Shown piece after piece: positions 34,195-42,005 of a DNA stretch of 64,000 bases. The position numbers were made by a program, and so were the translations under genes. The notes beneath the pieces were generated by a model. That model was not told the origin of the DNA. It searched no databases and saw only the letters and a list, made by a program, of their open reading frames with translations. The stretch's first letter is position 1; each line of letters opens with the position of its first letter. The DNA is from Spirosoma foliorum (GTDB taxonomy: Bacteria; Bacteroidota; Bacteroidia; Cytophagales; Spirosomataceae), in NCBI RefSeq assembly GCF_014117325.1, contig NZ_CP059732.1:8383501-8447500 (forward strand), written 5' to 3'.

Positions 34195-34565
34195 GGATAG
34201 AATTGAAAAAACAGTTAATGCGCTGGTTAAGCTTTAATATACACTCTTAAGAACTGCGTGATTTTTAAAAGCGAAAATACATAGCTAACCCTATTTCTAA
34301 TGATCCTTGGGAGTAAGAACTGAAATAAATGAGTTCGTGCCTGACTAGATCAACTCATTTTAGATTCTATTAATTAAGGGATTTTATTCAAAATCAGCTA
34401 TATACATGAACTGGAGACAACTAATAGATTTTCTAGCTTGACTAATTTGCCATCTGCTAAATACAATCTCTAACACACGAAATAGGCTTGATTTTCCGAT
34501 CAAGCCTATTTCGTTGATGCACCCTTGCCGTTAACTGCGTAGCAAGTGCTTACTGGGTTGCGTTG
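34195..34565. other. Intergenic gap upstream of the LamG gene
   Basis: No coding frame with support. It contains the terminator at 34477-34514 and an AT-rich stretch near 34360-34470. Confidence 0.6.
34477..34514. terminator. Terminator of the SDR gene
   Basis: Perfect 16-bp stem ACGAAATAGGCTTGAT (34477-34492) with complement (34499-34514), six-base loop, about 50 bases after the stop codon of the minus-strand SDR gene. Confidence 0.8.
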
Positions 34566-35318
34566 TTAGCGGGCCAAATAACCGCCGTCGATGTTGTAAT
34601 AAGAACCTGTAACAAATGAAGCCTTGTCGGAACTTAGCCATAGAACCAGTTCGGCAACTTCGGCGGACTCTCCTAAACGGCCGATTGGGTGTAAAGCGAT
34701 CAGCGCATCTCTTGAAGCCTGATCCATTGAGCTTTCGACCAGTGGGGTTTTTATAAAGCCTGGACCAACGGCATTGATACGAACGCCTTTGGCAGCGTAT
34801 TCAACGGCTGCCGCTTCGGTTAACCCAATAACACCGTGTTTGGCGGCCACATACGCTGATGAATTGGCAAAACCAACTTTGCCCAATATAGAGGCCATAT
34901 TAACGATAGTACCACCGCCCGATTGGAGAATGGCCGGTAGTTGGTGCCGCATACCGTAAAACACACCCGAAAGGTTTATCTGAATAACTCTGTCCCAACC
35001 ATCCAGTGGGTATTCGCCTGTTGGAACGGTTGGCCCGCCAACGCCAGCGTTGTTGCAGGCAATATGTAAGGCGCCATATTTATCAAGGGTTTGTTGTACC
35101 AACGATTCGTTTTCCGCTGGGCTGCTGGTATCCGCCTTCACAAAAAAGGCTTCACCGCCCGCCGAAATGATTTCTGCAACTGTTTCGTTGCCACCTTTTT
35201 CGACAATATCACTAACAACAACGTTGGCACCTTCGGCCGCATATTTTAACGCTACTTGTTTGCCTATGCCGGAACCAGCTCCAGTTACCAGGGCAACTTT
35301 ACCATTTAAGAGAGACAT
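34566..35318 (-). CDS. Short-chain dehydrogenase/reductase (SDR, classical)
   Basis: The 250-residue enzyme has the NAD(P) motif TGAGSGIG (12-19), NNAG (89-92), and the catalytic Ser143, Tyr156 and Lys160 (YVAAK). C-terminal 'GPGFIKTPLVESSMDQ' and 'SYYNIDGGYLAR' are standard for classical SDRs, such as 3-oxoacyl-ACP or glucose 1-dehydrogenase-like enzymes. Aspartate at position 37 (VVVSD) after beta-strand 2 favours NAD+ over NADP+. Substrate unknown. The upstream gene, same strand, is an AraC-type regulator, and the intervening region has an inverted repeat (35377-35408) that may be its operator. Confidence 0.95.
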   Translation of the reverse strand: MSLLNGKVALVTGAGSGIGKQVALKYAAEGANVVVSDIVEKGGNETVAEIISAGGEAFFVKADTSSPAENESLVQQTLDKYGALHIACNNAGVGGPTVPTGEYPLDGWDRVIQINLSGVFYGMRHQLPAILQSGGGTIVNMASILGKVGFANSSAYVAAKHGVIGLTEAAAVEYAAKGVRINAVGPGFIKTPLVESSMDQASRDALIALHPIGRLGESAEVAELVLWLSSDKASFVTGSYYNIDGGYLAR

Positions 35319-35376
35319 GATTACTACTGTTTAGTTGGTAGTAGAACGCCTAAAACGATAAAATGGCTTCTGGAAG

Positions 35377-35408
35377 TAGTGTTACTATTGGCACCAGTAG
35401 TAGCACTA
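35377..35408. promoter_or_regulatory. Inverted repeat in the SDR promoter region
   Basis: Arms TAGTGTTACTATTG (35377-35390) and CAGTAGTAGCACTA (35395-35408) pair at 12 of 14 positions around GCAC. It lies about 60-90 bases before the SDR start codon and after the AraC gene, a plausible operator site. Confidence 0.5.
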
Positions 35409-35432
35409 TCTGGAAATGAAGGAAGAAGTTGC

Positions 35433-36281
35433 TCAAGGGTTTTCCTGCCGAAAACGCTCGGGAGAGTAGCCGGTCTGTTTTTTGAAAAAGCGGCTGAAAT
35501 AGGATTGTTCCCGGAATCCAAGCTCTATAGCGATTTCTTTGAGTGATTTAACACTATGGCTAATCTCGCGTTTGGCCTCAATAAGGGTGTAATTGTAAAT
35601 AAGCTGGCTAACGGAGAGGTCCAGCTTTTCTTTCACTATTTGGTTGAGTCGCTTGGCGGTCAGGCCAATCTGGTCGGCATAGAAGCTGACGAACTTCTGC
35701 GTTTTATAATGGCTACCGATGAGTTCAAATAATTTACGAACGCGCTCGTCCTGATAGGCCGCCGTTGTTTCGGACGTATGACTCAGCCGTTGAATGTGGG
35801 CCAGAAAAGCGTTTGTGTATAGGTGAAGCAGTCGGTTTCCCTGTTGCAGTTTGCTCTCCAGTTGCATTAGCTCAAACAGATACGCCAGTGGTTCAATCTG
35901 TTCGTTGGTTAGGCTAATCCCTGCGTTCGTAAACGGGGCAAATAAAAAACGAAGATCATCGTCTTCAATGCTATCAAAAAACCGTTTCGAAAAGATAATC
36001 GAACGGGCGTTCGGTGCGTCTCCCGGAAGTGAGTGGACCTGATTTCGGGCAATCAAATACACCATATCTTTTTTGATCGGGTATGGCTCAAAGTCGATAT
36101 AATGTAGTCCTGCATCTTCCAGAAACCAGATTATGGCAAAAAAATCGATCCGGTGACTGATGCCAAATTCGCCCAGCTTAATGCCATCGGTATAGGACGC
36201 ATAAAAGTCCGTTTGGGGCAGATGATGAACCGGTATATCAGCGGAAACTTTCAACTTGGAGCGGGAAATTGATGCCACCAA
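35433..36281 (-). CDS. AraC-family transcriptional regulator
   Basis: The 282-residue protein has an N-terminal cupin-like sensor part (GLHYIDFEPYPIKKDMVYLIARNQVHSLPG) and a C-terminal pair of helix-turn-helix motifs, 'VSFYADQIGLTAKRLNQIVKEKL' and 'SLKEIAIELGFREQSYFSRFFKKQTGYSPERFR', the latter being the AraC signature. No ATG precedes the first helix; a TTG (36281) or GTG (36278) must be the start. Likely an activator of the downstream SDR gene, which lies 114 bases away and carries an inverted repeat in its promoter. The effector is unknown. Confidence 0.92.
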   Translation of the reverse strand: MVASISRSKLKVSADIPVHHLPQTDFYASYTDGIKLGEFGISHRIDFFAIIWFLEDAGLHYIDFEPYPIKKDMVYLIARNQVHSLPGDAPNARSIIFSKRFFDSIEDDDLRFLFAPFTNAGISLTNEQIEPLAYLFELMQLESKLQQGNRLLHLYTNAFLAHIQRLSHTSETTAAYQDERVRKLFELIGSHYKTQKFVSFYADQIGLTAKRLNQIVKEKLDLSVSQLIYNYTLIEAKREISHSVKSLKEIAIELGFREQSYFSRFFKKQTGYSPERFRQENP

Positions 36282-36297
36282 GTTAACAGATTATGGC

Positions 36298-36337
36298 TTT
36301 TTTTTGTCATCCCTCCTTTGTCGGGATGACAAAAAAA
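36298..36337. repeat. Minimal family A hairpin
   Basis: GTCATCCC and GGGATGAC with 8 T and 7 A flanks: the ends of family A without the inner part. It lies upstream of the AraC gene and about 50 bases after the stop codon of the preceding serine-hydrolase gene, which it probably terminates. Confidence 0.7.
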
Positions 36338-36388
36338 CATTAGTTAGTTTTAGCTCATAGGACTATTGACGGGCTAAACCGAAGCCAA

Positions 36389-37561
36389 TCAATTAGGCAA
36401 CATAACCGCCCGCTCGTCCATCGCTTTGGTAATCTGATTAACCAGGGTCGTAATGCGGGAAGCGGTCTTGCGATCACACTCGTTCGAGAGAATTACAACG
36501 CCCATCTTCAGTTCAGGATAATTGACGCATAGGCTGCTATAACCGGGAATGTTGCCGTCCTGCCAGATAGCCCGATAACCGGACGCTTTCAGCATTTGCC
36601 AGTTCAACCCAGACGAATATCGGTCGACATCTCCCCAGGTTGGTCGGTGGGTTAACTTAGCCGCTTCTGTCTCTTCGGCCACATTCCATTGGATGTAGTT
36701 CAGCATATCGGCTACGGTCGATTTCAGTGAACCGGCACCCTGGAGTTGATCCGGAACGGGTGGCATCTGAAGCCCATCACAATTGTATCCTTTCGCAAAA
36801 TCAGCTTCTTCGGCTGGCGTCAGCTCAATTTTGGTATCGCTCATGCCCAGTGGCTGAGTTAGTTTCAGACGCACAAGTTCTTCGAACGATTGGTTATAAA
36901 CGCGCTCTAAAATATAGCCCAGCAACTGAGCCCCTGCATTCGAATATTTAAACATATTGCCCGGCATAGCATCTAGCTTCACCTTATGCAGATCGTCGTA
37001 GAAGTCGGCTCGGGTATAATGCTGGAGAAGTTCGGTGGCAATAGCGGAGGAGGGTATGGCGGTATTGGCAAACGCATCGGGAACATCGGGCAGCAGAAAC
37101 GGCAAACCCGATCGGTGATTCAGCAAATGAAAGAGCCGGATGGGCTGGCCGTTATATTCCAGATTAGGATAACTTCCTGTCAGATATTTACGGATATCAT
37201 CCCCCAGTTTTACCCGTTTTTCCACAACGGCCTGGGCTAATAAGGCACCCGTAAACGTCTTGCTAATGGAGGCAATTGGGTAAATCGTTTGGGCGGTTGG
37301 AAGCTGCTGTTTGCCTTTATCAACCGTACCATAATTGTACACATACGTTTTGCCATCCTTCAAAATACCCACGGAGAGACCAACGGCTTCGGGCGCTGTC
37401 ATGAATTGCTGAGCAGCTTGCTCAACAATAGTATCGACCGAATTTTTCAGCGGGTTATCTGTCGACGCCTTTATCGGAAGCGTGACCAGTGCGGTGTAAC
37501 GCTTCGGGTAAATAAGCTCCGATGGAAAGAGTAGAAGAGCAGAGATGAGCCAGGCATTCAT
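36389..37561 (-). CDS. Serine hydrolase (class C beta-lactamase/penicillin-binding fold)
   Basis: With ATG 37561 as start the protein has 390 residues and an N-terminal hydrophobic segment (MNAWLISALLLF), probably a signal sequence. Motifs: S98-I-S-K101 (SxxK nucleophile), K205-Y-S-N with YSN at 206-208, and 'WQDGNIPGYSSL' in the position of the third motif (here HxG-like is replaced by DGN). The family includes D-Ala-D-Ala peptidases, esterases and beta-lactamases. Paralogue of the neighbouring 493-residue gene (~160 bases upstream), with which it shares 'TIYPIASISKTFTGALLAQAVVEKRVKLGDDIRKYL'-like blocks. Substrate unknown; periplasmic. Confidence 0.91.
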   Translation of the reverse strand: MNAWLISALLLFPSELIYPKRYTALVTLPIKASTDNPLKNSVDTIVEQAAQQFMTAPEAVGLSVGILKDGKTYVYNYGTVDKGKQQLPTAQTIYPIASISKTFTGALLAQAVVEKRVKLGDDIRKYLTGSYPNLEYNGQPIRLFHLLNHRSGLPFLLPDVPDAFANTAIPSSAIATELLQHYTRADFYDDLHKVKLDAMPGNMFKYSNAGAQLLGYILERVYNQSFEELVRLKLTQPLGMSDTKIELTPAEEADFAKGYNCDGLQMPPVPDQLQGAGSLKSTVADMLNYIQWNVAEETEAAKLTHRPTWGDVDRYSSGLNWQMLKASGYRAIWQDGNIPGYSSLCVNYPELKMGVVILSNECDRKTASRITTLVNQITKAMDERAVMLPN

Positions 37562-37632
37562 GGGGGCGTCTGGTTTTAGAGGCTTGCTGTTTGCAGTAAA
37601 GATGCAGTTTCTCGCAGGTGGGTTGCGTGGAG

Positions 37633-37722
37633 GGCACAAACAATCTCAGGTTGTTTGAATTTTTATCGCTTGATGGTCAAACAAACGTCGGATCGCCGAG
37701 GTGGCCGGAGACTGTTTGTGCC
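37633..37722. repeat. Hairpin between the two serine-hydrolase genes
   Basis: Arms GGCACAAACAATCTC (37633-37647) and GAGACTGTTTGTGCC (37708-37722) pair with one mismatch around a 60-base middle. The right arm ends four bases before the stop codon of the upstream gene. Confidence 0.65.
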
Positions 37723-37726
37723 TTTG

Positions 37727-39208
37727 TTACTTCCCGGTAGGCTCACCAACTTTTTTGAGATAGTCGATGGCATTCGTGTTCTGCGGATTCAAAGCCAGGG
37801 AGTGCTTATAATTCTCGATGGCCAGCTTGCGGTTGCCGATTCGGTCGTAGGTTTCGGCCAGACTGTCGTAGGTATTCCAGCCTTTGGGATAGAGGCTGAC
37901 GTTCAGTTTGAAAATCTCAAGAGCTTCCGGTAGTTTGTTCTGACCCGCCAGCGAATACCCCCAGTTATTGACATAATTTTCGTTGAGATAAAGCTCTGGA
38001 TGTTTTTTCTGGACATCCTTGACCACGCTGATAATCTGTGCATAGCCTCGCTTTTTTAGCTCAGCATTTAGCATCGTCAGGGCAACTGGTTTGCCATAAA
38101 AGGCTTCCATAATTTTCTTAGACAATTCGCCGAGTTGGTACTGAGTTGACTGATCGGCGTCATTGGCGAGCAGCACGAGCCCTACTTTTTGATCAGGATA
38201 GAGGTCGCAATAACTCGCAAATCCGAACGTACCGCCTGAGTGCTCAACTTGCCGCTTGCTATCGATGGTTTTATGAAGAAACCAGTTTAGCCCAAAAGCC
38301 TGACTGCCAGGATCACCCCAGGTTACTCGGTGGGTTAGCTGCACCGTTTTGTTACGTTCGTCCAGTTGATAGGCTGCGTATTTCAGCAGATCAGTGGCGC
38401 TGTAGCGAAGGCCACCAGCGGCTTGCATCGCTTTCATGGTGAAGGCAGGCATTGGGCTTCCTTTTCCATCGTAGCCTTTAGCAAACAGGTCGGAAGGAGT
38501 CGGTCCAAACGTAGTATGCATCTGGAGAGGCTCTTCCACTTGTTTTCGGATTAGCTCCTCGTAGGGCATCTGGTAGATTTTTTCCAGAATATACCCCACC
38601 AGTTGAGCCGCCACATTGCAATGACGTGGATTCTGGCCGGGAGCTGCCTTGAGCTTTACTGCGTGCAGATCGTTAAAGAAATCCTGCTTTGTATAGTGGC
38701 TTAACTCGTTCACAATCCGAAACGGAACCGAATCCGGGTCAACCTGTTTGAAACGATCTGGCTGATCGGGGAAGTTATCGGGCAGTTCGGATGTCCAGTT
38801 GGTCAGATTGACTAATCGAATCGGTTTGCCTTCGTAGGCCAGATTCGGATAGTCTCCGTCGAGGTATTGGCGAATGTCATCATCAAGTTTCACACGCTTT
38901 TCGAGTACAGCTTTCGCCAGCAACAGACTTCCGAATGTTTTGGTGATTGAGCCAATCTCGTAAATCGTATGTTGCGTCGGGACTAGATTTTTCCCTTTCT
39001 CCGTAGTCCCGAAATTGTAGAACGACGTCTTCCCGTTTCGAATAATTCCGATCGATAAGCCTACGTGTGTTTTCTCCTGAACAAACGCCGTTCCCAATTG
39101 CTGAATGGCCGTTTCTGGAGTGGCTTTGGATTGCTGAGTCTGGCCAAATGTCAGCTCGGTGAGTAGCGAAAAAAAACAGAGGAGGAAACTGAATTGCAGG
39201 ATACGCAT
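37727..39208 (-). CDS. Serine hydrolase with C-terminal TPR domain; altered YxN motif
   Basis: The 493-residue protein has a signal peptide (MRILQFSFLLCFFSLLTELTFG) and a class C beta-lactamase/PBP domain: S87-I-T-K90, third motif HSGGTFG, with R195-H-C-N198 where the YxN motif of the paralogue reads KYSN. The Tyr that activates the catalytic Ser is therefore His here, and Ser is Cys. The last ~120 residues form TPR-like helices (EALEIFKLNVSLYPKGWNTYDSLAETYDRIGNRKLAIENYKHSLALNPQNTNAIDYLKK), a common tail in Bacteroidota. Adjacent hydrolase paralogue follows. Whether it is still an active hydrolase is in doubt. Confidence 0.9.
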   Translation of the reverse strand: MRILQFSFLLCFFSLLTELTFGQTQQSKATPETAIQQLGTAFVQEKTHVGLSIGIIRNGKTSFYNFGTTEKGKNLVPTQHTIYEIGSITKTFGSLLLAKAVLEKRVKLDDDIRQYLDGDYPNLAYEGKPIRLVNLTNWTSELPDNFPDQPDRFKQVDPDSVPFRIVNELSHYTKQDFFNDLHAVKLKAAPGQNPRHCNVAAQLVGYILEKIYQMPYEELIRKQVEEPLQMHTTFGPTPSDLFAKGYDGKGSPMPAFTMKAMQAAGGLRYSATDLLKYAAYQLDERNKTVQLTHRVTWGDPGSQAFGLNWFLHKTIDSKRQVEHSGGTFGFASYCDLYPDQKVGLVLLANDADQSTQYQLGELSKKIMEAFYGKPVALTMLNAELKKRGYAQIISVVKDVQKKHPELYLNENYVNNWGYSLAGQNKLPEALEIFKLNVSLYPKGWNTYDSLAETYDRIGNRKLAIENYKHSLALNPQNTNAIDYLKKVGEPTGK

Positions 39209-39222
39209 GATAGTCTGATTGA

Positions 39223-39255
39223 AAACCTATAAGGTCTTTGAGACCTTATAGGTTT
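39223..39255. repeat. Hairpin copy 2 (same stem as 8992-9024)
   Basis: Identical 15-bp arms AAACCTATAAGGTCT and complement, loop TTG in place of CAA (inverted orientation of the loop). It lies between the DUF4097 gene's stop and the next start. Confidence 0.75.
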
Positions 39256-39264
39256 AGAGGATGC

Positions 39265-40179
39265 TTACTTCGCTTTGCGGATATAAATACTCCCGTTCAT
39301 GTTTTTCATCATGACTTCGGGGCCACCGCCGTTGATTTTGCCGTATACCCAATCCTCAATTTTTACCTGGTACATACCCGACTGATTGGTACGGTTCACT
39401 TTGGGCTGGCTTTTATCAACGTCGATATCGAAATCGCTGTAAATATCGCCCCGGTCAGATTTGAGTTTGCTGTTGGCTTTTACATTGCCTGGGAAGGTAA
39501 CATCGACATTGCCGTTCAGGGTAGAAAACGCCATCGGGGTGTCTGAATCGATGGCCTTGAAGGTGGCAATTACGTTGCCGTTTACCGTGTTGGCTACCGC
39601 TGAACCCGAGACGTTGGTCATGTGGATATAGCCATTTACGTTATTGACTTCCAGATTGCCACTCACATTTTCAATCTCAATCGTACCATTGTTGATGGTG
39701 CTCACTTTCATCGAGAAGCGCTGTGGTACTTTGATCGTCAGATCAATGGTTTGCCGTGTCGTGTTGGCGTTTACCTTGATCGTGTTGTTCTTCTCTTCAG
39801 CGCTCACATCGAGGGGTAAGCCTGTCGCAATCCGTTTCATGCCGTTGGCTGTCCGGTCGGAGCGGTCATTATCATCGTCGTCTCGTCGGCCTCGTTTCGG
39901 GCTAGCCACAATGTCGATCACAACATCTTTGCCACTGTAGCCGATTACGTGAATGGAACCGTTAATGAGTCCTACACGCAAATTGCCGGGTTTAGATGGG
40001 TCGCTTAAGGGGACAACTAACTGCTCTTTTACCTCACTCTGAGCGGCTACGGGACGAGCCAGGCTTAGAAGGAGAATAAATAATGAATAATGGATAATGG
40101 ATAATGGGCTGAAAGTGTCACGCATTTTACATTGTTCATTATTCATTGTCCATTTATTTAATCGTGTCATCGTTTTCAT
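39265..40179 (-). CDS. DUF4097-family secreted protein with repeat-derived signal peptide
   Basis: The 304-residue protein begins at ATG 40179, whose A is also the last base of the previous stop codon (TGATG). The N-terminus reads MKTMTRLNKWTMNNEQCKMR, then 'SIIHYSLFILLLSLARPVAAQ' as a hydrophobic signal core. The codons for MNNEQCKMR to SIIHYSLFI coincide with dispersed repeat C (40077-40154). The mature part shows DUF4097 strands: 'KPGNLRVGLINGSIHVIGYSGKDVVIDI', 'INNGTIEIENVSGNLEVNNVNGYIHMTNVSGSAVANTVNGNVIATF', and an ending 'GSIYIRKAK'. A periplasmic or surface beta-solenoid protein, in the operon of the ECF sigma factor and its HEAT-repeat anti-sigma factor. Confidence 0.9.
   Translation of the reverse strand: MKTMTRLNKWTMNNEQCKMRDTFSPLSIIHYSLFILLLSLARPVAAQSEVKEQLVVPLSDPSKPGNLRVGLINGSIHVIGYSGKDVVIDIVASPKRGRRDDDDNDRSDRTANGMKRIATGLPLDVSAEEKNNTIKVNANTTRQTIDLTIKVPQRFSMKVSTINNGTIEIENVSGNLEVNNVNGYIHMTNVSGSAVANTVNGNVIATFKAIDSDTPMAFSTLNGNVDVTFPGNVKANSKLKSDRGDIYSDFDIDVDKSQPKVNRTNQSGMYQVKIEDWVYGKINGGGPEVMMKNMNGSIYIRKAK
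40077..40154. repeat. Dispersed palindrome family C, copy 2, inside coding sequence
   Basis: AATAATGAATAATGGATAATG on the left pairs with CATTGTTCATTATTCATTGTCCATT on the right. It lies within the first codons of the DUF4097 gene and encodes the signal peptide core. Confidence 0.8.
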
Positions 40180-41051
40180 CAGGATTGTTTTTTAATGTAA
40201 ATGTTGCCGTTAAATGTTTCAAACTTGAAGGTCTTGCCGCCACTGCCAATACGAATGGCAATGTTTTTGTTGAGTTTGTAGACCGTTCCGCCGTCGCTTT
40301 GCTGGGTTGTTTTAATCGCTTGCACGGGCAAAACTTCGGTGTTGGGGAAATCGGTGTAGAACTTGCCCTGGAAAGTCTTGTATTGTAAGTCTGCCGATAA
40401 GTTGGCTGGATAACTCACATTGATATTTCCGTTGAGGGTATAATAAGACGAGTTTTCGGGTGGATTCGCCACATAGTCGACATCGAGGTTTCCGTTGATC
40501 GTGTGGGCGTCTGTTGTGCCTTTTACGTTCGTGAGGGTGATGGCCCCATTTACGTTACGCGCTTTGAGCGTTCCACTTACATCTTTGACCGTCACATTCC
40601 CGTGGTTAACGGTCGACACAACCAGATTCAGGTGATTCGGGACTTTTACGGTAAAGTTGAGGTTGAAATCATACTCAATATCTCGGTCGTTGTTGTTCCA
40701 ATTGTTCCGGTTTCGGCTACGTCGAGGGCGTGAATCGAACGGTTCTGCGATGTAAGCAACAATGCTGTCGCCCTGTTGACCAAACTGAAGCTGAAATTCT
40801 TTTTTGCCGATCTCCAGTTCTGCGTCGGTTTTCGCCGTGATAGATTTATCGACCTCAATCACAACTTTGTCGCCCGAATAACCTTCAACTTTAATAAAGC
40901 CATTGATGTTGTAGATGGCCAGTGCCGCTGTTGGTGCCTTCGAGACTGTGAATTCTTTGCTAACGTGCTCTTTAAATTCCTGAGCAGTTGCTGGCGATTG
41001 GGCACAAGAGAGCACCAACCCCGCCAGTACGGGGATCATAAATAGTTTCAT
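40179..41051 (-). CDS. DUF4097-family lipoprotein
   Basis: The ATG at 41051 gives 290 residues with a lipoprotein-like signal, MKLFMIPVLAGLVLSC (Cys16 in a VLSC lipobox). A longer frame to 41144 runs through the repeat at 41061 and is rejected. DUF4097 strands follow: ALAIYNINGFIKVEGYSGDKVVIEV, 'STVNHGNVTVKDVSGTLKARNVNGAITLTNVKGTTDAHTINGNLDV', ending 'GNIYIKKQS'. It closely resembles the next gene, so the pair arose by duplication; coupling through TGATG implies equal expression. Envelope surface function unknown. Confidence 0.9.
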   Translation of the reverse strand: MKLFMIPVLAGLVLSCAQSPATAQEFKEHVSKEFTVSKAPTAALAIYNINGFIKVEGYSGDKVVIEVDKSITAKTDAELEIGKKEFQLQFGQQGDSIVAYIAEPFDSRPRRSRNRNNWNNNDRDIEYDFNLNFTVKVPNHLNLVVSTVNHGNVTVKDVSGTLKARNVNGAITLTNVKGTTDAHTINGNLDVDYVANPPENSSYYTLNGNINVSYPANLSADLQYKTFQGKFYTDFPNTEVLPVQAIKTTQQSDGGTVYKLNKNIAIRIGSGGKTFKFETFNGNIYIKKQS

Positions 41052-41060
41052 GTAGATATA

Positions 41061-41165
41061 AAGTGAAAAGAGTGAAAGAGATAAAGAGTGAAAGAGCGAA
41101 CAGGTGAAAGGGAACTTGAAATGTACAAGGCAACACTCTTTCACTCTTTATCTCTTTCGCTCTTT
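41061..41165. repeat. GAAAGAG/CTCTTTC inverted repeat
   Basis: AAAGAGTGAAAGAG blocks (41067-41097) mirror CTCTTTCACTCTTT blocks (41136-41165). It occupies the gap between anti-sigma and DUF4097 genes. Confidence 0.7.
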
Positions 41166-41168
41166 GCT

Positions 41169-42005
41169 TTAGGATAAATCCCGGATACTTTGTTCAATTT
41201 TACCTTTTACTAAGTGATTTAGGTTGTCGTCCCGAAGCAGTTGTCGGAGGGGCTTCACGGATCGTTTCTCCTGTAATTTCACCATCACATCGGCCAGCGC
41301 TGACTGAACTAAGGGTGATTCCTGTTGGGTGATCGATTGTACCAGACCTTCCCGCACTCTGGCATTATTGGCCAGTTTGGCGAGGGCTTCCAGCGTCACC
41401 AAGCGCACATTCACATTATCGTCGTTGTTGAGGGTTGTCAATAAGGCCTCCACAACTTTTCCATCCACCTGATTGATGTCTTCCGTATAGCTCACCGCCC
41501 GAAGTCGCTCAGAAGCCGACGGATTTTCCAGCAACGAGAGCATCATCATCTGGCGCATTTCCTGCACCTGCGTCGATAGCGTATCAATCTGTTGCTTATA
41601 CGCTACGGTTGGCGAGTTGGCGTGATTTAACCAGTAACCACCTGCCAGCCCAACACTTAACAGAACCAAACTATAAGCCAAACGCAACGTGTATTGAGGA
41701 GCCCAAAGCTGTCGCAGTTTCGTTAGTAACTGGTTAAATGGGTTTTCCTGTTCTGTTGTAACGGTTTCCTTATACGTATCCAGCATGGCCTGAAACCGAA
41801 CCCGTGCCATTGGACTCGGTTCTGGTGTAGGCAAATTCCCCATAAGTTGCCAAAGCTGCCGGGTCGAATCGGCCTCGGCCTGGCAGGCTGGGCACTGCGC
41901 CAGATGTGCTTCCAGGCTTACCCGCTCAGCGTCCGGCAATTGGTTGCTGAGCCAGTCGGTTAGCTGGTTTGTCGTCTGTTCACAGTTTATAGGCAGTTTT
42001 TCCAT
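41169..42005 (-). CDS. Anti-sigma factor with zinc-finger and HEAT-repeat domains
   Basis: The ATG at 42005 gives 278 residues. The N-terminal part carries a zf-HC2 type unit (INCEQTTNQLTDWL...HLAQCPACQAE: C, H, C, C zinc ligands), then a single helix (RLAYSLVLLSVGLAGGYWLNH) and a C-terminal region with HEAT-like repeats (AVSYTEDINQVDGKVVEALLTTLNNDDNVNVRLVTLEALAKLANN; SVKPLRQLLRDDN). The cytosolic zinc domain should hold the ECF sigma factor. HEAT repeats on the outside of the membrane may sense an envelope ligand. It overlaps the sigma gene by 26 bases, a sign of translational coupling. Confidence 0.9.
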   Translation of the reverse strand: MEKLPINCEQTTNQLTDWLSNQLPDAERVSLEAHLAQCPACQAEADSTRQLWQLMGNLPTPEPSPMARVRFQAMLDTYKETVTTEQENPFNQLLTKLRQLWAPQYTLRLAYSLVLLSVGLAGGYWLNHANSPTVAYKQQIDTLSTQVQEMRQMMMLSLLENPSASERLRAVSYTEDINQVDGKVVEALLTTLNNDDNVNVRLVTLEALAKLANNARVREGLVQSITQQESPLVQSALADVMVKLQEKRSVKPLRQLLRDDNLNHLVKGKIEQSIRDLS

